From assembly GCA_020746835.1 (NCBI GenBank), contig JAGPNK010000003.1:682001-746000 (forward strand): DNA of 64,000 nucleotides. The letters run 5' to 3'. The DNA is from Stachybotrys elegans. Lineage: Eukaryota; Ascomycota; Sordariomycetes; Hypocreales; Stachybotryaceae. Position 1 is the stretch's first letter. Each line of letters begins with the position of its first letter. A model generated the notes under the pieces. It was not told the origin of the DNA and searched no databases. It saw only the letters and a list, made by a program, of their open reading frames with translations. Positions 31,967 to 43,639 of the stretch are shown here, one piece after another. The translations under genes and the position numbers were made by a program.

Positions 31967-34815
31967 CTAACCCTTCCTTCCAAACAGTGACGAAAAGCCC
32001 GACTGAGGCTTGGCCGGTTTGGCGGCTGCCTCGCCGTGGGATCCGTCGTTGAGCGACTCTATCTTTATATGTGACTTGGGGAATATGCCCATCTTCCCTT
32101 GGCTGTTCTTTCCAATCCAATACCAGGCATGTACATCGTTCCCTGCAGGCAGGTCAGTAAAAGAAGGAGGATAAACTATAATGGGCGCCGCGTGGGACGG
32201 GCAAACTTACACGTTATGCTCGTGACCTTTTCGCCCTTGCCGAGCTTGAGCCACGGCGAACTGGCAGACCCCTTCTGCTCCCACTTCCACCTCGTGACGG
32301 CGTTGCAGCCGCTCCAGGGCATGTTGGCCAGGTCGAGGTCGCTGGGCGCCTCGAGGTCGATGAGCTTGCTGGGGAAGACGCCGAAGACGCCGTCGTGGTA
32401 GCCGCGGCACCACTTGCCGTCCCAGCGGTCGGGGAAGTCGACGTGCGTGATTTTGGCGCCGGCCATGAACTGCAGGACCTCGAGGGCGTTGAGGATGGGG
32501 TCGGTCGGGCCCGGCCGCGGCAGGGGCTTCTCGTTGCGCCGCTGCAGGTGATCCTTTGTGGCGCGGGCCGTGGGCAGGGGTACGCGCTGCAAGGCCTCGT
32601 TCTCGGCCTCTTCGAGCGCCGCAATGGCCTCGGCGTTGGCTTCTGGGTTGGGGATGTGCAGGTCGTAGTCTTGCGCGCCGGGTTGGTTCGTCGGCACGTT
32701 GTCGTAGAGGACCGTCACGCCCGCGACTTCGGGCAGGGGCATCGGGTGCCGCGAGAGATGGCGGAACAGCAGGTTGACGGATGGGAAGACGGTGGCATCC
32801 GATTCGCGACAGGTCCCGCCCTGCTGGGCGCAGAACAGACAGGCGAAGTAGACATTGTACAGGTCGCGCGTGGCGACATGCGACTTGAAGAGGAACCGCA
32901 GGCGGTACCGTAGCCCGTGTGACTGCTGGTTAGATAGCGCTGTACACGGGGGGCAGTTAGCAGCTGAGAAGCAATGGGATCGCAGCGTCCGGTATCGGTG
33001 GATAAAGATAAGGGAAGGGGGAGGGGGGAGGGGGCATTGTGGAGAGGAGCTGAACGTACGATCCTGCTGCATATCTTGCAATAGCTGGGAGTAGTTGATC
33101 TTGTACTCGCAGCTGAAGCACTGGGCCATGGGGTCGGTGTGGCCGATGGGGGTGGAAAACATGGAGTGAAACTCGGGCTCGTACTCCCTGTTGTGAGGGT
33201 TGAGGCTCTGGGGGCCGTTGGATCCGCCGCCGACCTTCTTGACGGCCGAGCCGGGCCCCTCGACGAGGAATCGCTGGGCGCCGCGGCAGAAGCCCTTGTG
33301 CATGCCGTAGGAGCTCTCCAGGCCCAGGTTGCCTCTGGAGAGGGGCCGCGACTTGGCCGAGCTCTTGATGGAGATGCGGCCGCCGTCCGTCTTGGTGCCG
33401 CTGCTGACCGAGGCGCGGACGGAGCTGACGCGGGACTCGGCAGCGCCGCCGCCGCCGCCAAAGGTGTTGACCGAGTCGGATATGGGGCTGACGGGTTCGT
33501 TGGTGCGGTTCACGAGCTGCCGCTCGTCAAACGTAGCCACGGCCGAGCCATTGCCGTAGTAGCCGGGGAGCTGCTGGACCTGGGTCTCGGCCTGGCGCTC
33601 TCCGTACTGGTCGTAGGAGCTGCCGCCGGAGCTGGAGACGACCGAGTAGTTGTTGGCCTTTGGCGGCAGGGAGCTCCAGTCTGCTTCGTCCGGGGGCAGC
33701 TCGTTCTCCGGTATGGACGTTGACAGGGAGCTGCGGTAGTGGACTGGGCTAAAGGTCGACGAGGCGATGGAGGGGTGGGTGCTCGGGAGGCTCTCTGGGC
33801 TGAGGGGCCTGTGGTGCGGCTGCATGTCGGTCCTGATATTCAGGCTGTCCATGCTATTGTGCAGAGACTCCATGTGCTGGTTGGCGTGGGGATTGGAGTG
33901 GCGGCCGTACTGCTGCTGCTGCTGCTGGTGGTGCGCATCGTCGGCGTACCAGGTGCCGTCGGACCCGGAGACCTGGTGCCGGGCATACGAGGCATTGGAG
34001 GCCGAGTTGGACCTGGGGGCCTGCCTGTGGGCATGGGCGGGCGCGTGGTGATAGTCGTGCCGGAAAGTGCCGTCCGAGTAACCAAGGCCGCCGGGCGAGT
34101 CGGGCAGCGGCTTGCTGGGGCCCTGAGGCGTCTGGGTGCCGGATCCGCGTGTGCGGGAGGGTGGATGCCTCACGCCGGTGGGCGAGGCGACGTTGCGGTG
34201 GCTTCCGTTGGAGGAGCTGGGCGGGCGCGGCAACGGCACAAAGGGAGCGGTAGGAGAAGGAGGGAGAGGAGGAGGGGCCGTCGAGGCAGCGACGGCTGTG
34301 TCGAGGGAGGTCTCGGCCGCGCGCCGGCGGATCTTGTCGAGCAGGACAATGGCGACGGCCTTGATCTCGGTCTGCAGGGCTTCGAACTTTTCCTTCTCAA
34401 ACGAGTCGAGGTCGATGTAGTCCTCGAGGTCATAGAGGACGATGTCGATGTCGCGGAACTTGAGCGTGACATCATCTGGGGGGTGGTGTTAGCCTTTTTC
34501 CTTTCCTTTTTTTTCTTTTCTTTTCTTCTTTTCTTCTTTTGATCAAAAGTTTATTATTTGCTTCTTTCATTACTTACCTTGGTGCAGAGCTAGATCGAGC
34601 AGGAATTCGCTAAACTCGGGCGTCGGCTGCAGCAGCATGGGCGCAATCTTCTTGAGGGCGCGCTCGCCCTCGTTGCCGAGAGCTTTGGCGGCGGCGCGCA
34701 GAGGAGCATGGTTTGGATGGTCGGGGTCGACCTGGGCGCGGGCTTGTCCGAGCTGGCCGTACTTGACCACCTCGCGGAAAGGCCGCAGCAGGACATCGTA
34801 GGTGCCAGTGGCCAT
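31967..34815 (-). CDS. Large protein with Cys-x2-Cys zinc motif and tandem SH3-like domains
   Basis: Exons 34815-34578, 34475-33060, 32939-32211 and 32142-31967 give 852 residues. Residues 1-130 are helical (YDVLLRPFREVVKYG ... IKAVAIVLLDKIRRR). Residues 130-450 are disordered, with Pro, Ser, His and a run of six Gln. Next is a CFSCEYKINYSQLL / FACLFCAQQGGTC region, a likely zinc site, with FRHLSRHP after it. The C-terminus has an SH3-like domain (ITHVDFPDRWDGKWCRGYHDG, VFGVFPSKLIDL) and then a second partial SH3 split by the last intron (DVHAWYWIGKNSQGKMGIFPKSHI). It is a probable cytoplasmic adaptor; partners unknown. The start could instead be the upstream in-frame ATG at 35028. The 102-nt first intron is full of purine (pyrimidine on the plus strand). 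Confidence 0.8.
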
Positions 34816-37051
34816 GGCTGCGGCGGCAGCAGCAGCAGGACGAGGGGGAGAGGAGGAGGTGGGCGTGACGTCGTGGTCAAAGTTGGTGGTTTGGTCGTCA
34901 CAGTCACGGCTATAGCGGCTTTGGCTGGGCCAGATCAGAGCCGACGACACATGCGGACGGTGTTGATGGGAGTGGTAATGGTAGTGGTAGTGGTCACTTG
35001 TTGTTGAGGGATCGTCAATATCTTGCATCTGGCGATCGGGAGGGGCAGCAGCAGGCAGAAAACGGTCACCAAGATCCGCCGCCGTATGCCCATGGCTATC
35101 TAAGCGAACCGTCAGTCAGCCCTCGGCCAGGTTTACTGGGATGGGAAATGGGGATAGGGCAAGCAATAGCGCAGGCCAGAGAAAAAAAAAAGAGGACACA
35201 ATGTAGTGGTACAAGACGTACATGGACCAAGGCCTGGGAGCACCAAGACCCCTGGCGGCGAAGGGTTCGGATTCGGGGTGTGCTGTTTTGGTCTGGCTCG
35301 GTCCATTCTCCATTCCCACCGTCTGCCAAGAGGAGGGCTGCGAGGAGACGGTTGCATGGGGGCGGACAGGGGCAGCCCAACCTGCTGCTTCTCTGGACCG
35401 ACAGGGACAGGTGTCGTCAACTCGTCACTGGAACTGGACTGTGCGTAGGTTGGTTGGCTCGTCGGGTCTGGGGAAGCAGGGAAAAGTGTCCGGGAAAGGG
35501 CCGGCCGGGGGGAGTGCAAATCAAAAGCAAAAGCAAAAGCAAATCAAAGGAGTGTGGCCCGGACCCAGCCGGGCGAAGACAGAACGGAAGCCCAACTGGC
35601 AATCTCGAGGCACCCAAGGTTCGGGTTTGCGTATCAGATACTGGCCAGGTCCGGGGGCCGACGAGAGACCGAGCACCAAGTTGTGCGAGTGGCAGAGGAA
35701 TGGAGATGGAAGTAAGTTTAGAGCTGAAACCCTGCTAGTGGCTGTCCTTCCCCGAAGCCCGTATTTGCTGTCCAAGCGAGCAGCAAAGTGGAGGAGGAAC
35801 GGAGACGTTGAGGCTTTCTGATAGGAGAGTGGAATGGAATGGGAAGAAAGAAAGATGGACAGTGGTGATGGAGGACAAACGGTGCCGTTTTGTCCGTCGA
35901 TCAGCCTGCCTGCCGATCCCATAAGATACAGAACAGAAGAGGGAGCGGCAGCGACATTGCTCTTACTGGCCGCTGCCAGCGAGGATCCCTGTCGATCTTC
36001 ATCAGGCCACTTGGCTCTGGCTCAACGATTCGCGACCAATCGAACCAATGCCGGGCCCTCGTATTTACCCCAGAACACCGCCGAAGGACCGCCTGTCGAT
36101 CGCTGCCCACGGCGATGTCAATCTGTCGCCCATCCTCGCTCTCTGCGACGGTGTTGTTGATGCGCGTGTGTGTGTGTGTCGTGTGTGTCGCGTGTGTGAG
36201 AGAGTGTGTGTGTGTGAACTGCGGCCCGCGTGTCAATCGACAGGGGAATCGAGGAACAGACACAACCAGCAGCCATGCATGTGCATGCATGTCCGCTCCT
36301 TCCATTTCCCTTTCCATTTCCATTCCCATTCCCACTTCCTTCTCCATCCGCGCATCCGCGCATCCATCGCTCACTTCCACCACACAGACTCGGTCCCAAC
36401 CACACCACCATCTCGCCCATATTTTTCTTCCCCGTCTTCGTCTTCGTCTTCCTCCTATTACTAAAGAACCATAATATGGCTCAACTATGTACAGTACAGT
36501 ACTGTATCAACCTGTGCGGGTCTGGCTAGCCCAGCCACAGGAAGCCAGTCGCCGGTTCCCAAAATCATTCCGTGTCCCATCGAACCATGTTCACTTGGAC
36601 GTCTTAAGAGTCTTGTCCCCCACTATTGGCTCTTCTGTTGGTTCCCTCTCTCAAGGCAACGGAAGTTATCTCTAAAACGGGAAAGGTCACGGATGCACGA
36701 CGCGTCTCCCGGTGGTTGCTCGACTGCCAAGCCAACCCTGCCCAAATAGTTTGCCTCTGCCTAGTCCCTTCGATATCTGGTTAGGGGTTGGCCATCCATG
36801 TCCATCCTGGCCCGTCGAAGCATGAACGAACACACGCAGGTCCCCGCACATTGTCTGCCTCCAATTTGGAATCCACCTCCTGCAGCAGCAACCTCGAGTC
36901 CTGCGCCAGCAGCCCATAATAATTCATAATCCATAATACTGCGCCTTGTCCCCTCCTCTTGTTATCGTCGTCAGTCGTTTTGTCTTTCCTGCTTTGTCCT
37001 CGTGCATCCTGTGTCAAACTGTTGCATGCTGTCTCTCCTTCAATCTAAGCA
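34816..37051. other. Long divergent intergenic region with simple repeats
   Basis: Shared upstream region of the SH3 and purine-permease genes, about 2.2 kb. It holds a (GT)n-rich tract (36161-36217), CAAAAG repeats (35522-35545), a CCATTT/CCATTC tract (36299-36345) and the possible N-terminal extension of the SH3 gene (to 35028). No other gene recognised. Confidence 0.6.
36161..36217. repeat. GT microsatellite, interrupted
   Basis: About 57 bp of GT dinucleotides with a few C and A interruptions, about 0.85 kb before the purine-permease ATG. Alternating purine-pyrimidine DNA of this kind can take Z form and varies in length between strains. Confidence 0.9.
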
Positions 37052-38983
37052 ATGACTTGGGTAACTCGCGTCAATGATGGCGTTGCCGCCAGCGCCTTTG
37101 GTCGCTGGTTTCTGCTCGAGGGCTGTGGTTTGGTAAGTCCTCTCTCTCTCCCACCTCTGCGCGCATCTCGACTCACAATGTCCAGCCCAACGAACGTCGA
37201 GGATCTCGCTTCCTCACGGAACTCCGCGCTGGCGTGATTTCCTTCTTCGCCATGGCCTACATTCTCGCCGTCAACTCGAGCATCGTCGCCGACAGCGGCG
37301 GTACCTGCGTCTGCGAGAATCCCACCGCCGATGATCCCATCTGCGCTGTTGATCCCGCCTACCTGCTGTGCAAGAACGAGATCAAGCGTGATCTGATCAC
37401 CGCCACCGCCGCCATCTCCGCCCTCAGCACCTTCTTCCTCGGCGCTCTCTCCAACATGTTGGTTTCCCGTGACTCAATCATCCTCATTCATTTTTGCTGA
37501 CCCTAATGGCAGGCCTGTTGGAATCAGCTGCGGTATGGGTCTCAACGCCTACCTGGCCTACGATGTAAGCTGCACACAACTAAACGGTACAATACGCAGC
37601 TAACATTCTCATTAGGTCGTTGGCTTCCACGGCTCTGGCCCTATCCCCTACGACGTCGCCATGACTGCCATCTTCGTCGAGGGTTTCATCTTCTTCGGCC
37701 TCACCATCCTGGGTATGCGACAGTGGCTCGCCCGTGCCATCCCCCGCTCCATCAAGCTCGCAACCGGCGCTGGTATCGGTCTCTTCCTCACACTCATCGG
37801 CCTGACCTACAGTGAGGGTATCGGTCTGGTCGTCGGCGCCGTTTCCACTCCTCTCGAGCTGGCCGGCTGCCCCCTCGACACTCGTCTTGACGACGGCACC
37901 TGCCCCAACTCCCAGAAGATGCGAAACCCGACTCTCTGGATGGGTATCTTCTGCGGCGGTATCATGACGGTCCTCCTTACCATGTTCCGTGTCAAGGGCG
38001 CCATCCTCATCGGCATTCTCGTCGTCTCCATTGCTTCCTGGCCCAGGGGTACCTCCATCACCGCATTCCCTGATACCCCCGTCGGTGACGATAACTTCGA
38101 CTACTTCCGCAGGGTTGTCGATTTCCACCCCATCGGACGCATCCTCGTCGTCCAGAACTGGGATGTCAGCCAGTACGGCGCTCAGTTTGTGCGCGCCCTC
38201 ATCACCTTCCTCTACGTCGATATCCTGGATTGCACGGGTACCCTCTACTCCATGGCCCGATTTGCCAACCTCATCAACGAGGAGACTCAGGACTTTGAGG
38301 GCTCCGCCACGGCCTATCTCGTGGATTCTATCGGCATCACCATTGGATCTCTCTTTGGTACCTCGCCCGTCACTGCTTTCATCGAGTCCGGTGCTGGTAT
38401 CAGCGAAGGTGGCAAGACCGGAATCACTGCCATGTCCACCGGCATCTGCTTCTTCATCTCCATCTTCTTTGCGCCCATCTTTGCCTCTATCCCGCCCTGG
38501 GCCACCGGGTGCGTGCTGATCCTGGTCGGATCGATGATGGTGCGCGCTGTTACCGAGATCAACTGGCGCTACATGGGCGACTCCATCCCTGCCTTCCTTA
38601 CTATCGCCATCATGCCCTTCTCTTACTCCATTGCCGATGGTCTCATTGCCGGCGTCATGTCCTACATCATCATCAACAGCCTCGTCTGGGTTGTCGAGAA
38701 GGCTTCCGGCGGCAAGCTGACCCCCGTGGGCAAGGCCGAGAAGGAACACTGGACGTGGCGCATCCCTGGAGGACTGCTCCCTGGCTGGGTGGTTCGTCTC
38801 GCTGGCGGAAAGAAGGATTTCTGGAAGCCGTACCCCGACGACCAGCGATCCGTCCAGGGCGAGGTCGATCCCGACTTTGAGTTGAGCAAGTTTAACCGAA
38901 ACGCTGAATGGGTTCAGCCTGGTGTCCAGCCTGGCAACGGACCCCAGTACAGCACCACCATCGTCAGTGGCGACAAGTCGTAA
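37052..38983 (+). CDS. AzgA-type purine (adenine/guanine/hypoxanthine) permease
   Basis: Exons 37052-37132, 37186-37457, 37513-37564 and 37616-38983 give 590 residues. It matches the NCS2-like AzgA family: RFLTELRAGVISFFAMAYILAVNSSI at the N-terminus, the PVGISCGMGLNAYLAYDVVGFHGSG motif, FVEGFIFFGLTILGMRQWLARAIP, the helix with LYVDILDCTGTLYSMARFA, and [35 protein letters not shown]-like segment (residues about 390-425) that lines the substrate site. About 12-14 membrane spans are visible. It imports purines by proton symport at the plasma membrane. The second intron has a weak GTTGGT donor, fixed by phase. The long minus-strand frame over this gene (37580-39070) is a shadow. Confidence 0.95.
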
Positions 38984-41834
38984 TCCACGAAACACACGCC
39001 TGCCTGTATCACTATCCCATACCGTCTTAGACCTGATTTCCCATAGCCTATCTAGCCTAGCCAACAACAACGTGTCAATAGAGCTTCCAAGTATACATAC
39101 TACATACTGCGCCTGCCTTGCAGCTCATTTCCCTTTGCAGTTTGGTTCGGCCCAGTAAGCCGGGAATCCTCTGAAAATCACGTAACTTCCCAGGTGTGCC
39201 AGGGGTGAAACACCCCGGCAGTCTGACGGGCAGTCGGGCGAACATACGATGCAGCAGCCTGAAAGGGTTGTTGGCCGACAAGGAACCTGTTTCGCCTGCC
39301 CATCTCGGAATAACGCCATCATCCCGGCAGAACAGACATGCAAATCCCCTGCAGGCAAATCCCCTGCCGGAGCTGCAAGGTATCCACCACCCCTCCAGAA
39401 AAGGAATGTCTTTGGGTGGCTCTGCATGATCTTCTTGATGCTTCCTCCACACCGATTGGTTCAGGGTCTAGGTTGCGCCCGGAATCCGACCTCAAGATAG
39501 GAAACATCTACAGATAAACAAAGGCTAAGTCACACTTTACCCGCGTATGGCGGCCGCCACTTTGATGTTACACCATTCCAACTGCCGACATGACGCGCGG
39601 CAGGAGAGTCGAGAAACGGACTCGGCGTCACAGAGGGTTACATTTGCTGCCTTGTGCTTCGCCTCTGCATGGACGCGGACGAGAAAGCTTATAGCTTCGT
39701 TGTAATCTCCGGCGCTGCAACTTCGCGTGCGCGAAGCGAAGACAGGTACAACATGCTAGCATTGAAATCCTACGGCGCGCCAATGGTCCATGTACCGGCG
39801 GCTACTTCCGTTCAAGGGGCTGGACCCGGCCGCACATCTAATAGTCAGAAAAAGCAACCGGGGAGATTAATACCTTGGTTCCTTTTTTTCCCCCTTCTTT
39901 CTTTTTATCAGCCCTAAGTACGGGGGTGTCCCTCGTTCTGATCGATGTCAGGGATTATTAGCGACCACCTCGCACGTATCCTTCTCCGCCGGGGGTATAG
40001 ACAGATCTGGGCAATGTCACGAATTTCGCGTTGCAACATGCATAGTGGTATTGATAACACGGAGCTGGTATCTACACAGGGGGGGGTGCTGCATAAGTAC
40101 TGTGACAACGCGTGCAGTAGCCAAGGCCCTTTTGCATCTTAATTTTGCTTAATGAATAGCAAACGGCAGTTGCATGAACAATTTGCACAGTAGGGGGGGG
40201 CCAAGGTGTTTCTGGTTTCTGCCACATCCAGACTTTGGGGTAAGGTGGGTGGCTGGGCGCCCACCCGAGCGCTGCAGACAAGTTTCACCAACCACCGGCA
40301 CCACGGGAGCGGGAGGGGAAATGTGGTTACGATTGCGGTGGCACCCGTCCACGTTTCATCGTCTGTGTGCCAAGGTACAAGCTGCATGGCGAAGCCAATA
40401 GTCACGCAAGCAGTACCATGGGAACGACGTGAAACTATACGGTCAAATCTCCTGGACTAAACCAAACAAATGCTATTCTTGCGAAGGAAATCTCTTCGTC
40501 AGCCCGGTAGCTGGGAACGGGTTTCATGTGCATCAGGGTGCTACGGCGAAGACTTCATGTGTTGCAGTCCGTTTTCAACGGAGGAGGTATAGGCGTTTTA
40601 TACTGTGAGAGAGGATGGTGAGAATAATCATAGTGGGATTCAATGGGCATCCAGACATTCGGTGTTGGGATGCAATGTGACTGTGGCATGCTTGACTTGA
40701 GGAGTAATCTACTGTCTCCGTATCTGCAAACCTTAGACAGAGAAACAAAGCTGTATCTAACCATTTATCTTTCTACTAAGTCGCATTATTTGTTCCTAGC
40801 TTTTTTCTTCGTTTCCTGACAACTCTAGGGTAAGGCAGTATGGCAAGAGCGATATTCGAAGCCCCTTCTGCTCCGTAGTTAAGCACAGTTGTGACATGTC
40901 TGATGGTCTTCTTCGATTTTAAAGTAGCCTATTGTATATTGTTATGTACGTAGTATGAGGCCAGCTCGACATACCGTCGCATCACATGCCTGCGCATGGT
41001 CAAGCCACCTGTGGCTCGACCACTCAGCCAGTCAGCTACCCTGACAATGGCCTTGTTGTTGTTTCTTTCTGCTGTTTACAACTGCATTGGTTGCCGGGGC
41101 ACTAGGCACTAGCCTTACTGTTTATTTGCTCTCTACTGCGTTCGCTCGCATTGATATCGCCTCTTCCTCTCATTTCCATCTGACTTATGCTCCATCCAAT
41201 AGCGAAAATGCCCTATCAGCTTGCACAGCTGCGCTCCGCCCCCTTCCCTTAGGACACGCGGCTGATACTCGAACCGTCTAGTGTCGCCCAACTGAATCAT
41301 AGGCGTTCTCGCCGCCCAACAGATTTTCAGTTACGTTGGGTAGGACAACTTGGGGAACACCTGGCCCCGCGTGTCGTTGCCAGAAGTCTTTGTCAAATGG
41401 CACTAGCTGGTGTACTCTAAGTTTTGTTTTAATAGAATCATGGGCTCCTTTACCTGATAGTCTTCTAGCTTCTGACAAAACTCGCTGTTATATACATTTT
41501 TGCCTAGGGAAATGGCAAAAGAAGACTCAAACCAACGCAGTTCATTGCCATGAGGTTCCATTGCAGGGTGCCGTGTCTTAGTATTAACCTACCGCAGCTA
41601 CAAAGGCAACCAAGTCTTGATCAGTACCTCATATTCAATCGTGGGAGAAAGCGTAATAAAGGTGAATCAGGTGAATGATAGTGTTTCAGAGCTCACTAGA
41701 TGGTCAGCGGACACTAATAGCTATCCGTGTCTGCTGGATAGCCCTTCAACCTTATACATGTCGTCGAGACGCTTGTCCATCCAAAATGCCCAGCTTCCAT
41801 GGACCACGGTCAAGTTTGCAGACTGCTATCTTAG
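38984..41834. other. Long intergenic region with a repeat copy, no gene seen
   Basis: About 2.85 kb between the convergent permease and methyltransferase genes. Open frames are short and without family resemblance. The only structure is the decayed repeat copy near 41003-41140. G-tracts occur at 40080 and 40192. It marks the passage from conserved to accessory gene content. Confidence 0.55.
41003..41140 (-). mobile_element. Short dispersed element, copy C (decayed, inverse orientation)
   Basis: Read on the minus strand it matches the element at 5.9 kb. It keeps the outer segment that copy B lacks (AGCCACAGGTGGCT hairpin, the GGCTGAGTGG region) and the core (GTGCCCCGGCAACCAATGCA). It has lost about 17 nt between these parts. 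Weaker similarity continues to about 41180. Most differences from copy A are C-to-T or G-to-A changes at CpG sites, so it is the oldest copy. No clear flanking duplication remains. Confidence 0.65.
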
Positions 41835-42812
41835 TTACCCTCTGGTCGCAAGCAACAGCACGATAGGCCACCCAATCACACGCTCGGCATCCTTCCCACC
41901 CATAGCCTTCGCCAGCTCCTCAAACAACGCCCGCAGCTCTGGGTCCTGGTCCAGCTCGGCGTGATTAACGGGCAGCATCGCCTCGATAAACTTGCCCACC
42001 TCGCCCACGGTCCACTTCTCGGCCCAGAGCTTCCCGTCCCGCAGCTCCGTGACCTTTTCTCGCGACGGGTCCACCGCCGACGACAGGTTGATGGGGAGGT
42101 TGGGCAGCGCGTCGTTGAACTCCATCTTGGCGCCCACCGTGTTCCATTTCCGGCGCTCCACGTTCTTCCAGACCGAGGCGGGGAAGGCGACGTCGTCGAG
42201 CTGGCTGGCGATGGTGTCGGTACCGTGCTTCCAGCCCGCGCGGAATTCCGGGCTGCTGGCGTCGAGCATCTTCTGCGCCTTGGCGTTGAAGATCCTGTTG
42301 TAAATCTCCTGGCACGCCTCCTTGTCGCCGTCCATAAAGATGGGTCGCCCGTAAAACCAGACGGCTAGGGTGCCGTTGGGCTTGAGTACTTTGGCGAATC
42401 CGTCAAGGGCCGTCTCCTTGTCCATCAGTGGGATCGCTTCCGCGCAGAAGACGGCGTCGCACGATGCACGCGGGACTCCAGCGGCCACCTCCTCGCCGGC
42501 GCAGAGCATGAACTCTATATTGGGTATTGCGCCATGGTGCTTCTTGGCCGCGACCAGATGCGCGTCGTTCGCATCCGAGGCTATGACGCGCTTGAAACGG
42601 GAGGCGATAACACCGGCAACCTGGCCAGGCCCGGTCCCAATGTCGTGGGCGACATCGTAGCACCCCGAGTGCGAATCGTGGTACGAATACAATATGTTAT
42701 AAAAGTCGTTATTGTTGTATTTAGGCCGGGCTGCGAGGTAATTCTCCCAGTACGCTTCGTCATAGTCCGTCAAGCGCCAGAAGTTGTTGGAGTCAATTAC
42801 TTCAGAAGACAT
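41835..42812 (-). CDS. Class I SAM-dependent methyltransferase
   Basis: Single exon, 325 residues, ATG at 42812. Motif I is clear at residues 57-66 (DIGTGPGQVA), the acidic residue after beta-2 is in VIASDANDAH, motif II-like AVFCAEAIPLMD and motif III FAKVLKPNGTLAVWFYG follow. N-terminus FWRLTDYDEAYWENYLAARPKY matches the trans-aconitate methyltransferase-like family common in filamentous fungi, where many members act on small acids or on metabolites. The substrate is unknown. It is not next to a recognised biosynthetic backbone gene, so a role in secondary metabolism is only possible. A TATTTATA-like box lies about 90 nt upstream. Confidence 0.9.
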   Translation of the reverse strand: MSSEVIDSNNFWRLTDYDEAYWENYLAARPKYNNNDFYNILYSYHDSHSGCYDVAHDIGTGPGQVAGVIASRFKRVIASDANDAHLVAAKKHHGAIPNIEFMLCAGEEVAAGVPRASCDAVFCAEAIPLMDKETALDGFAKVLKPNGTLAVWFYGRPIFMDGDKEACQEIYNRIFNAKAQKMLDASSPEFRAGWKHGTDTIASQLDDVAFPASVWKNVERRKWNTVGAKMEFNDALPNLPINLSSAVDPSREKVTELRDGKLWAEKWTVGEVGKFIEAMLPVNHAELDQDPELRALFEELAKAMGGKDAERVIGWPIVLLLATRG

Positions 42813-43639
42813 GACGAATAACGAGGTGATAATGATGGAGCAGGTGATAAAGCGAACGGGAAGATAACTATAAGGCGTTGAAGGTAGCGGCCAGTTATCT
42901 ACGTATAAATAGATGTTCGAGGGACCTACACAAGCGGGAATGGCGTTGGAGGTCCGACTTCACATCCAAGATTGCTAGGACAAATACACCCGACGTCCCC
43001 TCCAGAGACCCCAGAATCGGATGGCGTTTGTCTTGGGCCGGTCCTAAGACCCGTATCTGGCCAAGCAAGACATGCAGTCAGCTCATTATAATTTTGAACG
43101 ATCCGCTGCCGCTGCTGCAGCCCCCTCATTGTTCTCTGGCTCTGGCCAACGGGAGATATCAGCTATAGTCTAACAATCCCTTTATTGTTTGATACTATTC
43201 TTTAGTCCTGCGGGTAGCAAGGCCACTATTGTTCGCATATACTATTGTTTCTGTTTCTACACTGGATGCACCTACTATATCATAATTTTGAATGATACGA
43301 CTAGGCCAAAGTGCAGGACGTCAAGGCTGGACAAAGCAACACGTCGGGCTACCAGGCTGTTTACGATAGGCTAATATGGCTAACGCCATCCCTATTCTTA
43401 AGTATAGTTAGTCAATACGACATTGGGGTCCTGGAAACGATAAAATATCGGGTTTGAAGAACTATGCTGTTGTGATGTTGAATCACTATGATGTTGTGTT
43501 GGACCTGATTCGATGTCGAGCCGACTACACAGCAGATGCAGCCTTGTTGTCTCAAGAAGAGTGACCATATTGATAGTAGCTAAGACGCCGGTATTGGGCC
43601 ATTATGGTCTTCCTCTCGCCAAGTGTCGTGCTCTGCAGA
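42813..43639. other. AT-richer intergenic region with a 15-bp direct repeat
   Basis: ATAATTTTGAACGAT (43088-43102) and ATAATTTTGAATGAT (43282-43296) differ by one C/T and flank about 180 bp; this could be an old insertion footprint. No gene recognised. Confidence 0.5.

Noticed and set aside
33139..34542. Plus-strand frames of 194 and 267 residues
   Set aside because: Antisense to the SH3 protein; composition reflects Pro/Ser/Gln codons read in reverse.
37580..39070. 496-residue open frame on the minus strand
   Set aside because: It lies wholly antisense to the AzgA permease, is Asp/Gly/Glu-rich as expected from the reverse of GC3-biased codons, and has no motif.
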